Of a stretch of DNA of 64,000 nucleotides, positions 40,515 through 48,316 are shown piece by piece. This DNA comes from Marinobacter subterrani (GTDB lineage: Bacteria > Pseudomonadota > Gammaproteobacteria > Pseudomonadales > Oleiphilaceae). Position numbers and translations under genes: made by a program. The DNA is taken from assembly GCF_001045555.1 (NCBI RefSeq), contig NZ_LFBU01000002.1, forward strand, positions 620,001 to 684,000, read 5' to 3'. Each line of letters begins with the position of its first letter. Position 1 is the first letter of the stretch. The notes beneath the pieces were generated by a model. The model did no database searches. It was not told the DNA's origin and was given only the letters and a program-made list of their open reading frames with translations.

Positions 40515-41471
40515 ATGACTCTCACCGAGTTACGATACGTCGTTACGCTGGCCCGTGAAAGGCATTTTGGCCGGGCGGCCGAGCGCTGCCATGTAAGCCA
40601 GCCGACCCTCAGTGTTGCTGTGAAAAAGCTGGAAGACGAGCTTGGCATCCCGCTGTTTGAGCGCAGCAAAAGCAGCATCCGCGTCACCGAAACCGGCCAG
40701 CGGATTATCGAGCAGGCTCAGCGTGTTCTGGACCAGGTGGGCGTTATCAAGGATATGGCCCAGGACGGCAAGAACCAGCTCAACTCGCCCCTGAAGGTCG
40801 GGGCTATCTACACCATCGGCCCATACCTGTTTCCCCATCTGCTGCCGGAGCTGCGACGAGCGGCCCCCGACATGCCGCTGTATATCGAGGAGAACTACAC
40901 CGCGAATCTGCGCCAGAAGCTCCGTCAGTCTGAGCTTGATGCAATTATCATCGCCTTGCCGTTCGAGGAGCCGGAAGTGGTGACTCTGCCGCTCTATGAC
41001 GAGCCTTTTGTGGTTTTGCTGCCCGGTGGCCATCCATTGGCGAAAAAGAAACAGCTGACCGGGGAAGAGCTTGCCCGGGAGCAGCTCCTCCTGCTGGGCC
41101 CTGGGCATTGCTTCCGGGACCAGGTGCTGGAGTCCTGCCCGCCCCTGGTGGATGCAATGACCCGCCGGACAGACGCGGCCTCGCCGGCGCTGGTTACCGA
41201 GGGCAGTTCGCTGGAAACCATACGCCACATGGTGGCATCGGGGCTGGGCATCACCGTGCTGCCTCTCTCAGCGGCAACCGCCATGCAATACCATGAGGAC
41301 ATCCTGGCGGTGCGCCCGTTTGCGCCTCCGGTGCCCTTCCGCACGGTGGCCCTGGCCTGGCGCGTTACCTTCCCGCGACCCAAGGCAATTGATGTGCTGT
41401 CGCTGGCGGCGAGCCAGTGCCGGGTCATCGAGAAGGCGAAAACGGATACACCTGTTGTCGAAAGTGCCTGA
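40515..41471 (+). CDS. oxyR: hydrogen peroxide-sensing LysR regulator OxyR
   Basis: This 318-residue LysR regulator has an N-terminal winged helix (LTELRYVVTLARERHFGRAA, then VSQPTLSVAVKKLEDELG) and a C-terminal sensing domain. Cys199 and Cys208 lie in LLGPGHCFRDQVLESCPP, the disulfide pair of OxyR. Peroxide oxidation should activate transcription of catalase and alkyl hydroperoxide reductase genes, which are not in the window. A GGAG site precedes the ATG. It is followed by recG after 8 nt, a conserved pairing in pseudomonads. Confidence 0.95.
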   Translation: MTLTELRYVVTLARERHFGRAAERCHVSQPTLSVAVKKLEDELGIPLFERSKSSIRVTETGQRIIEQAQRVLDQVGVIKDMAQDGKNQLNSPLKVGAIYTIGPYLFPHLLPELRRAAPDMPLYIEENYTANLRQKLRQSELDAIIIALPFEEPEVVTLPLYDEPFVVLLPGGHPLAKKKQLTGEELAREQLLLLGPGHCFRDQVLESCPPLVDAMTRRTDAASPALVTEGSSLETIRHMVASGLGITVLPLSAATAMQYHEDILAVRPFAPPVPFRTVALAWRVTFPRPKAIDVLSLAASQCRVIEKAKTDTPVVESA

Positions 41472-41479
41472 GTCCTGCC

Positions 41480-43555
41480 ATGACGTCATTGGATGACATT
41501 TCGGTCACCCAGCTCAAGGGCGTAGGAAACGCCCTGGCAGAGCGGCTTGCCAGGCTGGGGATTGCCTCCCTGCAGGACCTGCTGTTTCACCTTCCGCACC
41601 GGTACGAGGACCGGACTCGCATTGTGCCCATGGGCAACCTGCGCATCGGCGATGTGGCCGTAGTGGAGGGCGAGGTGATGAAAGCGGATCTGGTGATGGG
41701 GCGCAGGCGCAGCCTGCAGGTCACCCTCCGGGATCACAGCGGCTTCCTGGTGATGCGCTTCTTCCATTTCAATGCCGCCCAGAAAAACCAGCTCAGCGAA
41801 GGCGCCCGGGTCCGGTGTTTTGGCGAGGTGCGCCCGGGGCGGGCCGGCTATGAATTCTATCATCCGGAGTACCAGGTCAACCCGCCCCCCATGCCAGCGG
41901 CAGATCAGGCCACCCTGACTCCGGTTTATCCGCTGACCGAGGGCATTCAACAGCCCCGGGTTCGTGCCCTTTGCCAGCAGGCCCTGGACTACCTTCAGCG
42001 GTTTCCGATCCGGGACTGGCTGCCCCGGGAATTGATGTCCGAGTATCAGTTGCCCGGCATCAGTGAGGCGGTCCGGATGGTGCATTCGCCGCCCGCGGAT
42101 GCGCCGGTGCATCTGTTAATGGAAGGGCGGCATCCGGCGCAGCAGAGGCTGGTCATGGAGGAGTTGCTGGCGCATCAGTTGAGTCTGCTGCAGGTGCGGG
42201 AGCAGATTCAGGCCCGGGAAGCCCTGCCGCTGCTGCCAACCGGAGATTTACCGGCGCGCTTTCTCGACTTCCTGCCGTTTTCCCTCACCGGTGCCCAGCG
42301 TCACGTGCTGGCGGATATCCGGCAGGATCTCAGCCAGCCCGTGCCCATGCTCAGGCTTGTCCAGGGTGATGTCGGTTCCGGAAAAACAGTCGTGGCGGCG
42401 CTCGCGGCCCTGCAGGCTATTGGCGCGGGCACTCAGGTGGCCCTGATGGCGCCCACGGAAATCCTTGCCGAGCAGCATTTCCAGAACTTTCGCACCTGGC
42501 TCGCGCCACTCGGTATTCAATTGGCGTGGCTCTCTGGCAAGGTCAAAGGCAAAGCCCGGGCAGAGGTGCTGGAGGCTGTCCGTTCCGGCGAGGCCGGCGT
42601 GGTGATCGGGACTCACGCCCTGTTCCAGGATGACGTTGAGTTTCACCGGCTCGCCCTGGTGATCGTGGACGAACAGCACCGCTTTGGCGTTCACCAGCGC
42701 CTGGCCCTGCGTGAGAAAGGCGTGGGCGGAGCACTGGCGCCCCATCAACTGATTATGACGGCAACCCCAATCCCCCGTACCCTGGCCATGAGCGCTTATG
42801 CCGACCTGGATACCTCGGTGATTGATGAGCTGCCGCCGGGGCGGAAGCCGATAGAAACCATTGTGATTCCGGACAGTCGGCGTGAAGACGTGATTGAGCG
42901 GGTGCGGGGCGCCTGCCGGGAGGGACGGCAGGCGTACTGGGTGTGCACCCTGATTGAGGAATCCGAGGCCTTGCAGTGCCAGGCAGCGGAAGTGACCGCC
43001 CAGGAACTGGCCGAGCGGCTGCCGGACCTCAAGGTAGGTCTGGTCCACGGCCGGCTCAAGGCCCAGGAAAAAGCCGCCGTGATGGAGCAGTTCAAGGTGG
43101 GCGAGCTTGATTTACTGGTGGCCACTACGGTAATCGAGGTTGGTGTCGATGTGCCCAACGCGTCCCTGATCATTATTGAGAACCCCGAGCGCCTGGGGCT
43201 GGCCCAGTTGCACCAGCTCCGCGGTCGCGTTGGCCGGGGCGAACAGGCCAGTTTCTGCGTCCTGATGTACCACCCGCCGCTGTCCGCCAATGGCAAGGCC
43301 CGGCTGCAGGCCCTTCGGGACAGCCAGGATGGCTTCTTTATCGCCGAAAAAGATCTGGAAATTCGCGGGCCGGGCGAGGTGCTGGGCACCCGCCAGACCG
43401 GTATGATGCAGTTTCGCCTGGCGGACTTTGACCGCGACAAGGGCTGGATTGAGCCGGTGCGGAAAATGGCGCCGGGCCTCATGGCCCACCCGGAGATCGT
43501 TCAGGCGCTGGTTCGCCGGTGGCTGGGCGAGAAAATTCGCTATGGCGACGTTTAG
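41480..43555 (+). CDS. recG: ATP-dependent DNA helicase RecG
   Basis: This 691-residue helicase rescues stalled forks by branch migration. The N-terminal wedge domain (about 1-165) contains LLFHLPHRYEDRT. The superfamily 2 helicase motifs follow: I VQGDVGSGKTVVAAL, Ia MAPTEILAEQHF, II IVDEQHRFGV, III MTATPIPRTLAM, V VATTVIEVGVDVPNASL, VI QLRGRVGRG. The ATG at 41480 lies 8 nt after oxyR. Length and motifs are typical. Confidence 0.96.
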   Translation: MTSLDDISVTQLKGVGNALAERLARLGIASLQDLLFHLPHRYEDRTRIVPMGNLRIGDVAVVEGEVMKADLVMGRRRSLQVTLRDHSGFLVMRFFHFNAAQKNQLSEGARVRCFGEVRPGRAGYEFYHPEYQVNPPPMPAADQATLTPVYPLTEGIQQPRVRALCQQALDYLQRFPIRDWLPRELMSEYQLPGISEAVRMVHSPPADAPVHLLMEGRHPAQQRLVMEELLAHQLSLLQVREQIQAREALPLLPTGDLPARFLDFLPFSLTGAQRHVLADIRQDLSQPVPMLRLVQGDVGSGKTVVAALAALQAIGAGTQVALMAPTEILAEQHFQNFRTWLAPLGIQLAWLSGKVKGKARAEVLEAVRSGEAGVVIGTHALFQDDVEFHRLALVIVDEQHRFGVHQRLALREKGVGGALAPHQLIMTATPIPRTLAMSAYADLDTSVIDELPPGRKPIETIVIPDSRREDVIERVRGACREGRQAYWVCTLIEESEALQCQAAEVTAQELAERLPDLKVGLVHGRLKAQEKAAVMEQFKVGELDLLVATTVIEVGVDVPNASLIIIENPERLGLAQLHQLRGRVGRGEQASFCVLMYHPPLSANGKARLQALRDSQDGFFIAEKDLEIRGPGEVLGTRQTGMMQFRLADFDRDKGWIEPVRKMAPGLMAHPEIVQALVRRWLGEKIRYGDV

Positions 43556-43706
43556 AAACGTCCATTCTGCAACGGGCAGCGTATGGCTGCAGTCAGGAAA
43601 TGGCGTTATATCAGTATCAGGGCGCTCTCTTTGCCCTATACTGGGGCTGAGATGATGTGCGGGCACGGATCAGCCGACGTTAAGCAGCAACATTCGGGAG
43701 AACTCT

Positions 43707-45071
43707 ATGGAATTACCAGTCGCAGTTCAGCAGGCCCTGGGCGATTCCGCAGCCGGCGTGTCCCTCAGGGATGCGAGCCAGGCCAGCCAGCAGGAGCTGT
43801 TGCGCATGGTACTGCTCAGTGACGGGCAGGAAAATCTTCAGGTTATCTGTCGCAGGGAAGACCTGATTGACCTGGAGCAGCTGAACAAGCAGCTTGGCCG
43901 CAATTTGCGGTTAATGAAACGCCGCGAACAACTCCGGGTGCGTGAGCGGGCAGGGCTCAAGGCGTTGCCCGCGCTGCCATCACTCACTGGTTGGCGAACC
44001 GTGGTGGACCGGCGTGTGGATGAAATGCCGGCGGTGGCCCTGGAGTTGGGTGAGCAGAACCTGGCCATGGTGATGCCTGCCGAGGACTTCCGTGTGCTGA
44101 CGGCCAAGGCCGACCGCCAGTCGTTTGCGGTTGCCCAGGAATCCATATGCGTTAACCTCGATGACCATGGCAGGGACAGGGATCAGCTGCATTCAGCCAT
44201 CAAGAAGTTCACCGGCCTGAGAATCCAGCAGCGCCTGGAAGATACCCTTGAACTGCCGCCGCTGCCGGAAACCGCCCAGCGGATTATCCATCTGCGGGTC
44301 AATCCCAACGCAGTGATGGGGGACCTTGTAGATATTGTCGAAAGCGATCCCAGTCTCGCTGCCCAGGTTGTGAGCTGGGCATCCTCCTCATTCTATGCCG
44401 CCGCAGGGCAGGTGCGGTCAGTCCACGATGCGGTCTCCCGGGTGCTCGGCTTTGATCTTGTGATGAACCTGGCCATGGGGCTGTCTCTTGGCCGAGCGCT
44501 GAAGCAGCCCCAGGATCATCCCGATGGCTATGTGGATTACTGGCAGCAGGCAATCTGGCAGGCGCAGTCCGCCGGTATTCTGGCCAGCATGATGCCCCGG
44601 GGGGAGCGGCCGGTATTCGGTCTCGCCTATCTGGCCGGCCTGCTCCATAACTTTGGTCACCTGGTTCTGGCCCAGGTGTTTCCGCCCCACTTCAAACTGG
44701 TTTGCCGCTCCCTGGAGGTGAACCCGGATATCGATTCCTCGGTCACCGAGCATTATTTACTGGGCATTACCCGGGAGCAGATTGCCGCCCAGCTCATGGA
44801 GAACTGGGGCATGCCGGATGAGGTCACCCTGGCGATCCGGTATCAGAAAAATCCTGCCTATGATGGGCCCCATGGTGTCTATGCCCGGTTGTTGTGGCTG
44901 GGGCGTCAGTTGCTGACTGCCCGGGGGGTCGCGCTGGGTGCCGGGGAGGAAATCGGTCAGTCGTTCTACGATGATCTCGGCCTGAACCGGGAGCAGGTGG
45001 AGGAACAGTTTGACGAGTTGGTTAACAGTAAGGACAGCATCATGGCAATGGCGGGCATGATGAGCCAGTAG
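43707..45071 (+). CDS. aminoacyl-tRNA deacylase-like and HDOD domain protein
   Basis: This 454-residue signalling protein has two parts. Residues 1-155 resemble the YbaK/ProX deacylase fold (GDGQENLQVICRREDLIDLE-like region, LGRNLRLMKRREQLR). Residues 190-390 form an HDOD domain (LEDTLELPPLPETAQRIIHL, DIVESDPSLAAQVVSWASS, LAYLAGLLHNFGHLVLAQV), a degenerate relative of HD phosphohydrolases. HDOD proteins usually act in signal transduction by protein contact. Whether the N-domain retains deacylase activity is unknown. A CGGGAG site precedes the ATG. It is monocistronic and convergent with the DUF2489 gene. Confidence 0.8.
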   Translation: MELPVAVQQALGDSAAGVSLRDASQASQQELLRMVLLSDGQENLQVICRREDLIDLEQLNKQLGRNLRLMKRREQLRVRERAGLKALPALPSLTGWRTVVDRRVDEMPAVALELGEQNLAMVMPAEDFRVLTAKADRQSFAVAQESICVNLDDHGRDRDQLHSAIKKFTGLRIQQRLEDTLELPPLPETAQRIIHLRVNPNAVMGDLVDIVESDPSLAAQVVSWASSSFYAAAGQVRSVHDAVSRVLGFDLVMNLAMGLSLGRALKQPQDHPDGYVDYWQQAIWQAQSAGILASMMPRGERPVFGLAYLAGLLHNFGHLVLAQVFPPHFKLVCRSLEVNPDIDSSVTEHYLLGITREQIAAQLMENWGMPDEVTLAIRYQKNPAYDGPHGVYARLLWLGRQLLTARGVALGAGEEIGQSFYDDLGLNREQVEEQFDELVNSKDSIMAMAGMMSQ

Positions 45072-45100
45072 CTGGCAGGCGGTTTTTTGAAGCGCGCCTC

Positions 45101-45125
45101 GAAAAAAGCCGGCCCCAGGGCCGGC
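45101..45125 (-). terminator. Rho-independent terminator on the minus strand
   Basis: GCCGGCC and its complement form a 7-8 bp stem around a short CCAG loop, and six A precede it, giving a T-run when read on the minus strand. It is about 280 nt beyond the DUF2489 stop, so it ends either that operon's long 3' UTR or an independent small RNA. Confidence 0.75.
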
Positions 45126-45222
45126 AAGCTCACCCGCTTATAGCAGTGTCGTCCAAACTTTTCAGGAGAAAACAACGTGAGGCGGTTCCCTCCGCAGATC
45201 ATGGTTACCGCCCTGTTTTCAA
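45101..45222 (-). ncRNA. Candidate small RNA or operon 3' UTR
   Basis: On the minus strand TTGACT (45248-45253) and TCTAAA (45223-45228) could be a weak promoter with a long 19-nt spacer. Downstream is an imperfect stem (GGCGGT pairing with ACCGCC, about 45179-45212) whose loop contains CGGAGGGA, then a further GGA (TTTGGACG), then the terminator hairpin. GGA in loops is typical of CsrA/RsmA-binding RNAs, but only two sites exist. No known RNA family was recognised; a long 3' UTR is as likely. Confidence 0.25.
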
Positions 45223-45402
45223 TTTAGACCCTGTCAGAGAAAATAAAAGTCAATGGTTTGGGCTTATGATGACTGAGTGTGCCGTCAAGTTTGAGCTGTT
45301 TTGTAACTAACTGATTTGAAATTATAAAATCAGCTTGTCCCCAGGCTTTCAGTTACAAACTGTTACAAAAAACAGGTCAGACCAAATGTCGGGCTAAACG
45401 TT

Positions 45403-45873
45403 TCAGGGCGTATCGGGCGAAAACGGATGGTGCCGCAGGGCAGTTGCGGCCCGGCGAATCTCGTCCGCGTGCGTCTGTTCAACCTCAAACCGTTCCCGAT
45501 CCATTTTCTCGACGAACTTTGTCTCGGTAACCTGGCGGGCCCGGTGGGTGGGCATGTGTTGCAGCCGGTCGTGCACCTCCTGAAAAACCCGGAACGGTGA
45601 CTGTGCCAGCAGGTCCGGCGCCAAGTGATCCAGAAGGCCCTTGAGCCGCAGGCAGGCTTCCGAGTATTCGATCTGGTCCTCTTCCACCGCCATCGCGATG
45701 ACCTGCACGCTGCGGATCATGTCTTTTCGGCGGTCTGCCTGGAATGCTTCGGTTTTCGCCTGTCTCTTCCGGCTTTCAGACAGCAGCCCCATCTGGCGCC
45801 GGATAAATACCAGTAACAGAACGATGGCGATCACGCCTGCGATGATCAGGCTCCACTGCAGCCACTGGGGCAT
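45403..45873 (-). CDS. DUF2489 membrane-anchored protein
   Basis: This 156-residue protein has an N-terminal membrane anchor (WSLIIAGVIAIVLLLVFI) followed by a cytoplasmic helical domain of the DUF2489 type (DMIRSVQVIAMAVEEDQIEY, SEACLRLKGLLDHL). The C-terminal part is charged. The function is unknown. It follows the molybdopterin oxidoreductase gene after a 19-nt gap in the same direction, so the two are probably cotranscribed, though a functional link is not established. Confidence 0.75.
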   Translation of the reverse strand: MPQWLQWSLIIAGVIAIVLLLVFIRRQMGLLSESRKRQAKTEAFQADRRKDMIRSVQVIAMAVEEDQIEYSEACLRLKGLLDHLAPDLLAQSPFRVFQEVHDRLQHMPTHRARQVTETKFVEKMDRERFEVEQTHADEIRRAATALRHHPFSPDTP

Positions 45874-45892
45874 TATCGACTCCTTCTATGCA

Positions 45893-48187
45893 TCAGGCCC
45901 GTTTACGTTGTCGCTCGGGGCGCCAGACTTTGACAGTAACGGGTTGACCATTCAATACGGAGGTTCCGGACAGTGGATCAATAACGCCGTCGCTGAGCAC
46001 ATCATTGATACTGGCTCCGGCATGGGCTGCCGCCACTGACTGGCGGGTGCCTTCCCGGTCGTGCCCCCAGCCATGGGGAATGGAAACCACCCCGGGCATG
46101 ATGTCTTCCGTGATTTCCACCGGCAGGACAATCTGCCGGTCGTCGGCGCTGACTGCCGCCGAATCGGCCGCCTGCAACCCCAGACGGCTCGCATCTCTGG
46201 GGTGAATCATCAGGGTACAGCGATCCCTGCCTTTTACCAGCCGTTGGCTGTTGTGCATCCAGGAGTTGTTGCTGCGGACGTGGCGCCTGCCGATCAGGTG
46301 CAGGTGGGTATCCGCGGGCGTTGCCAGAAAATCGTGCAATCGCCCAAGGTCGTCCAGATAGCGCCTTGGTGCAAGGTTGATCCGGCCATCGCGGGTAAAC
46401 AGGCGGTCTGGCAGAGAGGGCCTGAGTGGCCCGAGATCGACACCGCTCGGATATTCCTTCAGGGCGTTCAGGGAAAGCCCTTTGGGCAGTTCCTGCCACT
46501 GACGGTTCAGGGGGCTGAGCCTGGCCAGTCCGCGAAGCGGGTGGCGCTTGGGCAGAAGGTCGATCACCAGATCAACCGCCGGCTGTAACAAGCCTCGGGC
46601 ACGCCCGGCATCGGCGCCGTATGGGCCGGATCGCAACAGCAGATCGAGAATGGGGTCTGGCCCGAGCTGTTTGAACGCGCGCCAGCCCAGCTCCGTGCGC
46701 AGTGGCAGCCGCCCGCCTTTCCGTTGTTTCTCCAGACGGTGCGCCAACTCCAGCAGAATCTGCCAGTCGTGGCGGGTATCGGGGCTGGCAGCAAACAGCG
46801 CTTCGCTGTACTTGGCGACATTGCGCACTGCGAACATGCTGAAAATCAGGTCGTAATGACTGCGCTCCAGGGCGGCCGTCGGTGGCAGAATGATATCGGC
46901 GTGTCGGGTCGTTTCATTCAGGTAGTAATCTACCGAGACTATGAAATCTAGCCCGCCCAGTGCTTCTTCGAGACGCCGCCCGTTGGGGCTGGACAGAACC
47001 GGGTTGCCGGCAACGGTCACAAATGCCCGGATTTGCCCTTCACCGGGGGTGAGCATTTCATCGGCCATGGTGCTGGCGGGGTATTCGCCGGCAAATTCCG
47101 GCAGTCCCTTCACGCGGCTGTGGCGCGTGCCAAAATGGCCTTGCTGGCCGGACATGGCGCCCAGCTCCACCAGATCGATGGCCGGCTGGGAAAACAGCAC
47201 GCCGCCCGGCAGGTCCAGCTTGCCGGTCAGGATGTTGAGACAGTAGGCCAGCCATGTGGCAACGCCACCAAAGGTCTGGGTACTGGTGCCCATGCGAGTA
47301 TACAGTGCGGCTTTCCGGGTGGTAGCGAGCCGCCGGGCCAGTGCCCGGATGTCGTCCGCGGCGATGCCGGTGTGTGCGCTGACGGCTTCGGGAGTGAAGG
47401 CGAGGGCGGCCAGGCGCAGAAGGTCTACGTCTTTCACCAGCCTTTCTGCCGGTCCGGGATCGACCAGGCCTTCCTCGAATAAGGTGTGCACCATGGCCAT
47501 CAGCAGCAGGGCATCGCCACCGGGCCGGATAAAGTGAAACTCGTCGGCCAGTTTTGCGGTTTCGGTCCGGCGTGGATCGACCACGATCATTTTGCCGCCG
47601 CGCTGTTTCAGGGCTTTCAGTCGTCCGCGGAAATCCGGGACGGTCATCAGGCTGCCGTTGGAGGCCATGGGATTGGCACCGATGCAGATAAACAGCTCCG
47701 TATGGTCGATATCCGGAATCGGAAAAAGAACCTGGTGCCCGAACATCTCCAGGCTGGCCAGCATGTGGGGAAGCTGATCGTTGGAGGTGGCCGAGAACCG
47801 ATTCTGACTGCCGATGGCCCTCAGGAAAGGCATGGTGGCAACCAGGGAACCGTGGTTGTGCACGTTCGGATTGCCCAGGTACACGCCGATACTATTGCGG
47901 CCGTGGTCCTGACGGGTCTTGTGGAGTCTGTCCGCTACAAAGTCAAAGGCTTCGTCCCAATCCATCTCCTGCCAGCCGCTGTCGGTTTTGCGGATTGGCT
48001 TTTTCAGACGATCCGGGTCTTCGTGGAGGTCCTGCAGGGCCACTGCCTTCGGGCAGATGTGTCCGCGACTCAGCGGATCCTCCTCATCGCCCTTGATGGA
48101 AGCAATCCGGCCATCTTTCATTTCGATTGCGACACCGCACATGGCTTCGCAAAGGTGACAGGTTCGATAGTGGGTGCCGTTGTCCAT
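45893..48187 (-). CDS. molybdopterin-dependent oxidoreductase
   Basis: This 764-residue DMSO-reductase superfamily protein carries an N-terminal 4Fe-4S motif (C10-xx-C13-xxx-C17, C45 in GHICPKA), then molybdopterin-binding blocks such as FICIGANPMASNG, MIVVDPRRTETAKLAD and the C-terminal MopB domain (RRHVRSNNSWMHNSQRLVKG, MGVVSIPHGWGHDR-like). There is no Tat signal, so it is probably cytoplasmic, in the manner of assimilatory nitrate reductase or formate dehydrogenase-like proteins. The substrate is unknown, and the residue coordinating Mo was not identified. It precedes the DUF2489 gene. Confidence 0.85.
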   Translation of the reverse strand: MDNGTHYRTCHLCEAMCGVAIEMKDGRIASIKGDEEDPLSRGHICPKAVALQDLHEDPDRLKKPIRKTDSGWQEMDWDEAFDFVADRLHKTRQDHGRNSIGVYLGNPNVHNHGSLVATMPFLRAIGSQNRFSATSNDQLPHMLASLEMFGHQVLFPIPDIDHTELFICIGANPMASNGSLMTVPDFRGRLKALKQRGGKMIVVDPRRTETAKLADEFHFIRPGGDALLLMAMVHTLFEEGLVDPGPAERLVKDVDLLRLAALAFTPEAVSAHTGIAADDIRALARRLATTRKAALYTRMGTSTQTFGGVATWLAYCLNILTGKLDLPGGVLFSQPAIDLVELGAMSGQQGHFGTRHSRVKGLPEFAGEYPASTMADEMLTPGEGQIRAFVTVAGNPVLSSPNGRRLEEALGGLDFIVSVDYYLNETTRHADIILPPTAALERSHYDLIFSMFAVRNVAKYSEALFAASPDTRHDWQILLELAHRLEKQRKGGRLPLRTELGWRAFKQLGPDPILDLLLRSGPYGADAGRARGLLQPAVDLVIDLLPKRHPLRGLARLSPLNRQWQELPKGLSLNALKEYPSGVDLGPLRPSLPDRLFTRDGRINLAPRRYLDDLGRLHDFLATPADTHLHLIGRRHVRSNNSWMHNSQRLVKGRDRCTLMIHPRDASRLGLQAADSAAVSADDRQIVLPVEITEDIMPGVVSIPHGWGHDREGTRQSVAAAHAGASINDVLSDGVIDPLSGTSVLNGQPVTVKVWRPERQRKRA

Positions 48188-48275
48188 GGGATCTCCCGGG
48201 CATATATTTGTCGATCTGGTTGTGTTGTGAAACCAGATTAGCAGGTGTGATGAATGAGAGGGAAAATGGTTTGCA

Positions 48276-48304
48276 GAAAAAGGGCCAGCCCGGAGGCTGG
48301 CCCT
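48276..48304 (-). terminator. Rho-independent terminator after the Ig-like lipoprotein gene
   Basis: AGGGCCAGCC pairs with GGCTGGCCCT around a CGGA loop (48281-48304), preceded by five A so that a T-run follows on the minus strand. It lies just 12 nt past the stop of the large lipoprotein gene and ends the FadL-like/lipoprotein operon. Confidence 0.9.
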
Positions 48305-48316
48305 GAACTTTGCACA

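Larger units (their letters stand above)
45072..45402. other. Gene-free intergenic region with AT-rich core
   Basis: This 331-nt region has no plausible ORF. It holds the minus-strand terminator at 45101-45125 and an AT-rich block (about 45230-45375) with opposed TGTAAC/GTTACA repeats (TTTGTAAC near 45300, AGTTACAAACTGTTACAAA near 45350). A possible minus-strand small transcript (45101-45222) is listed separately. Confidence 0.6.
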
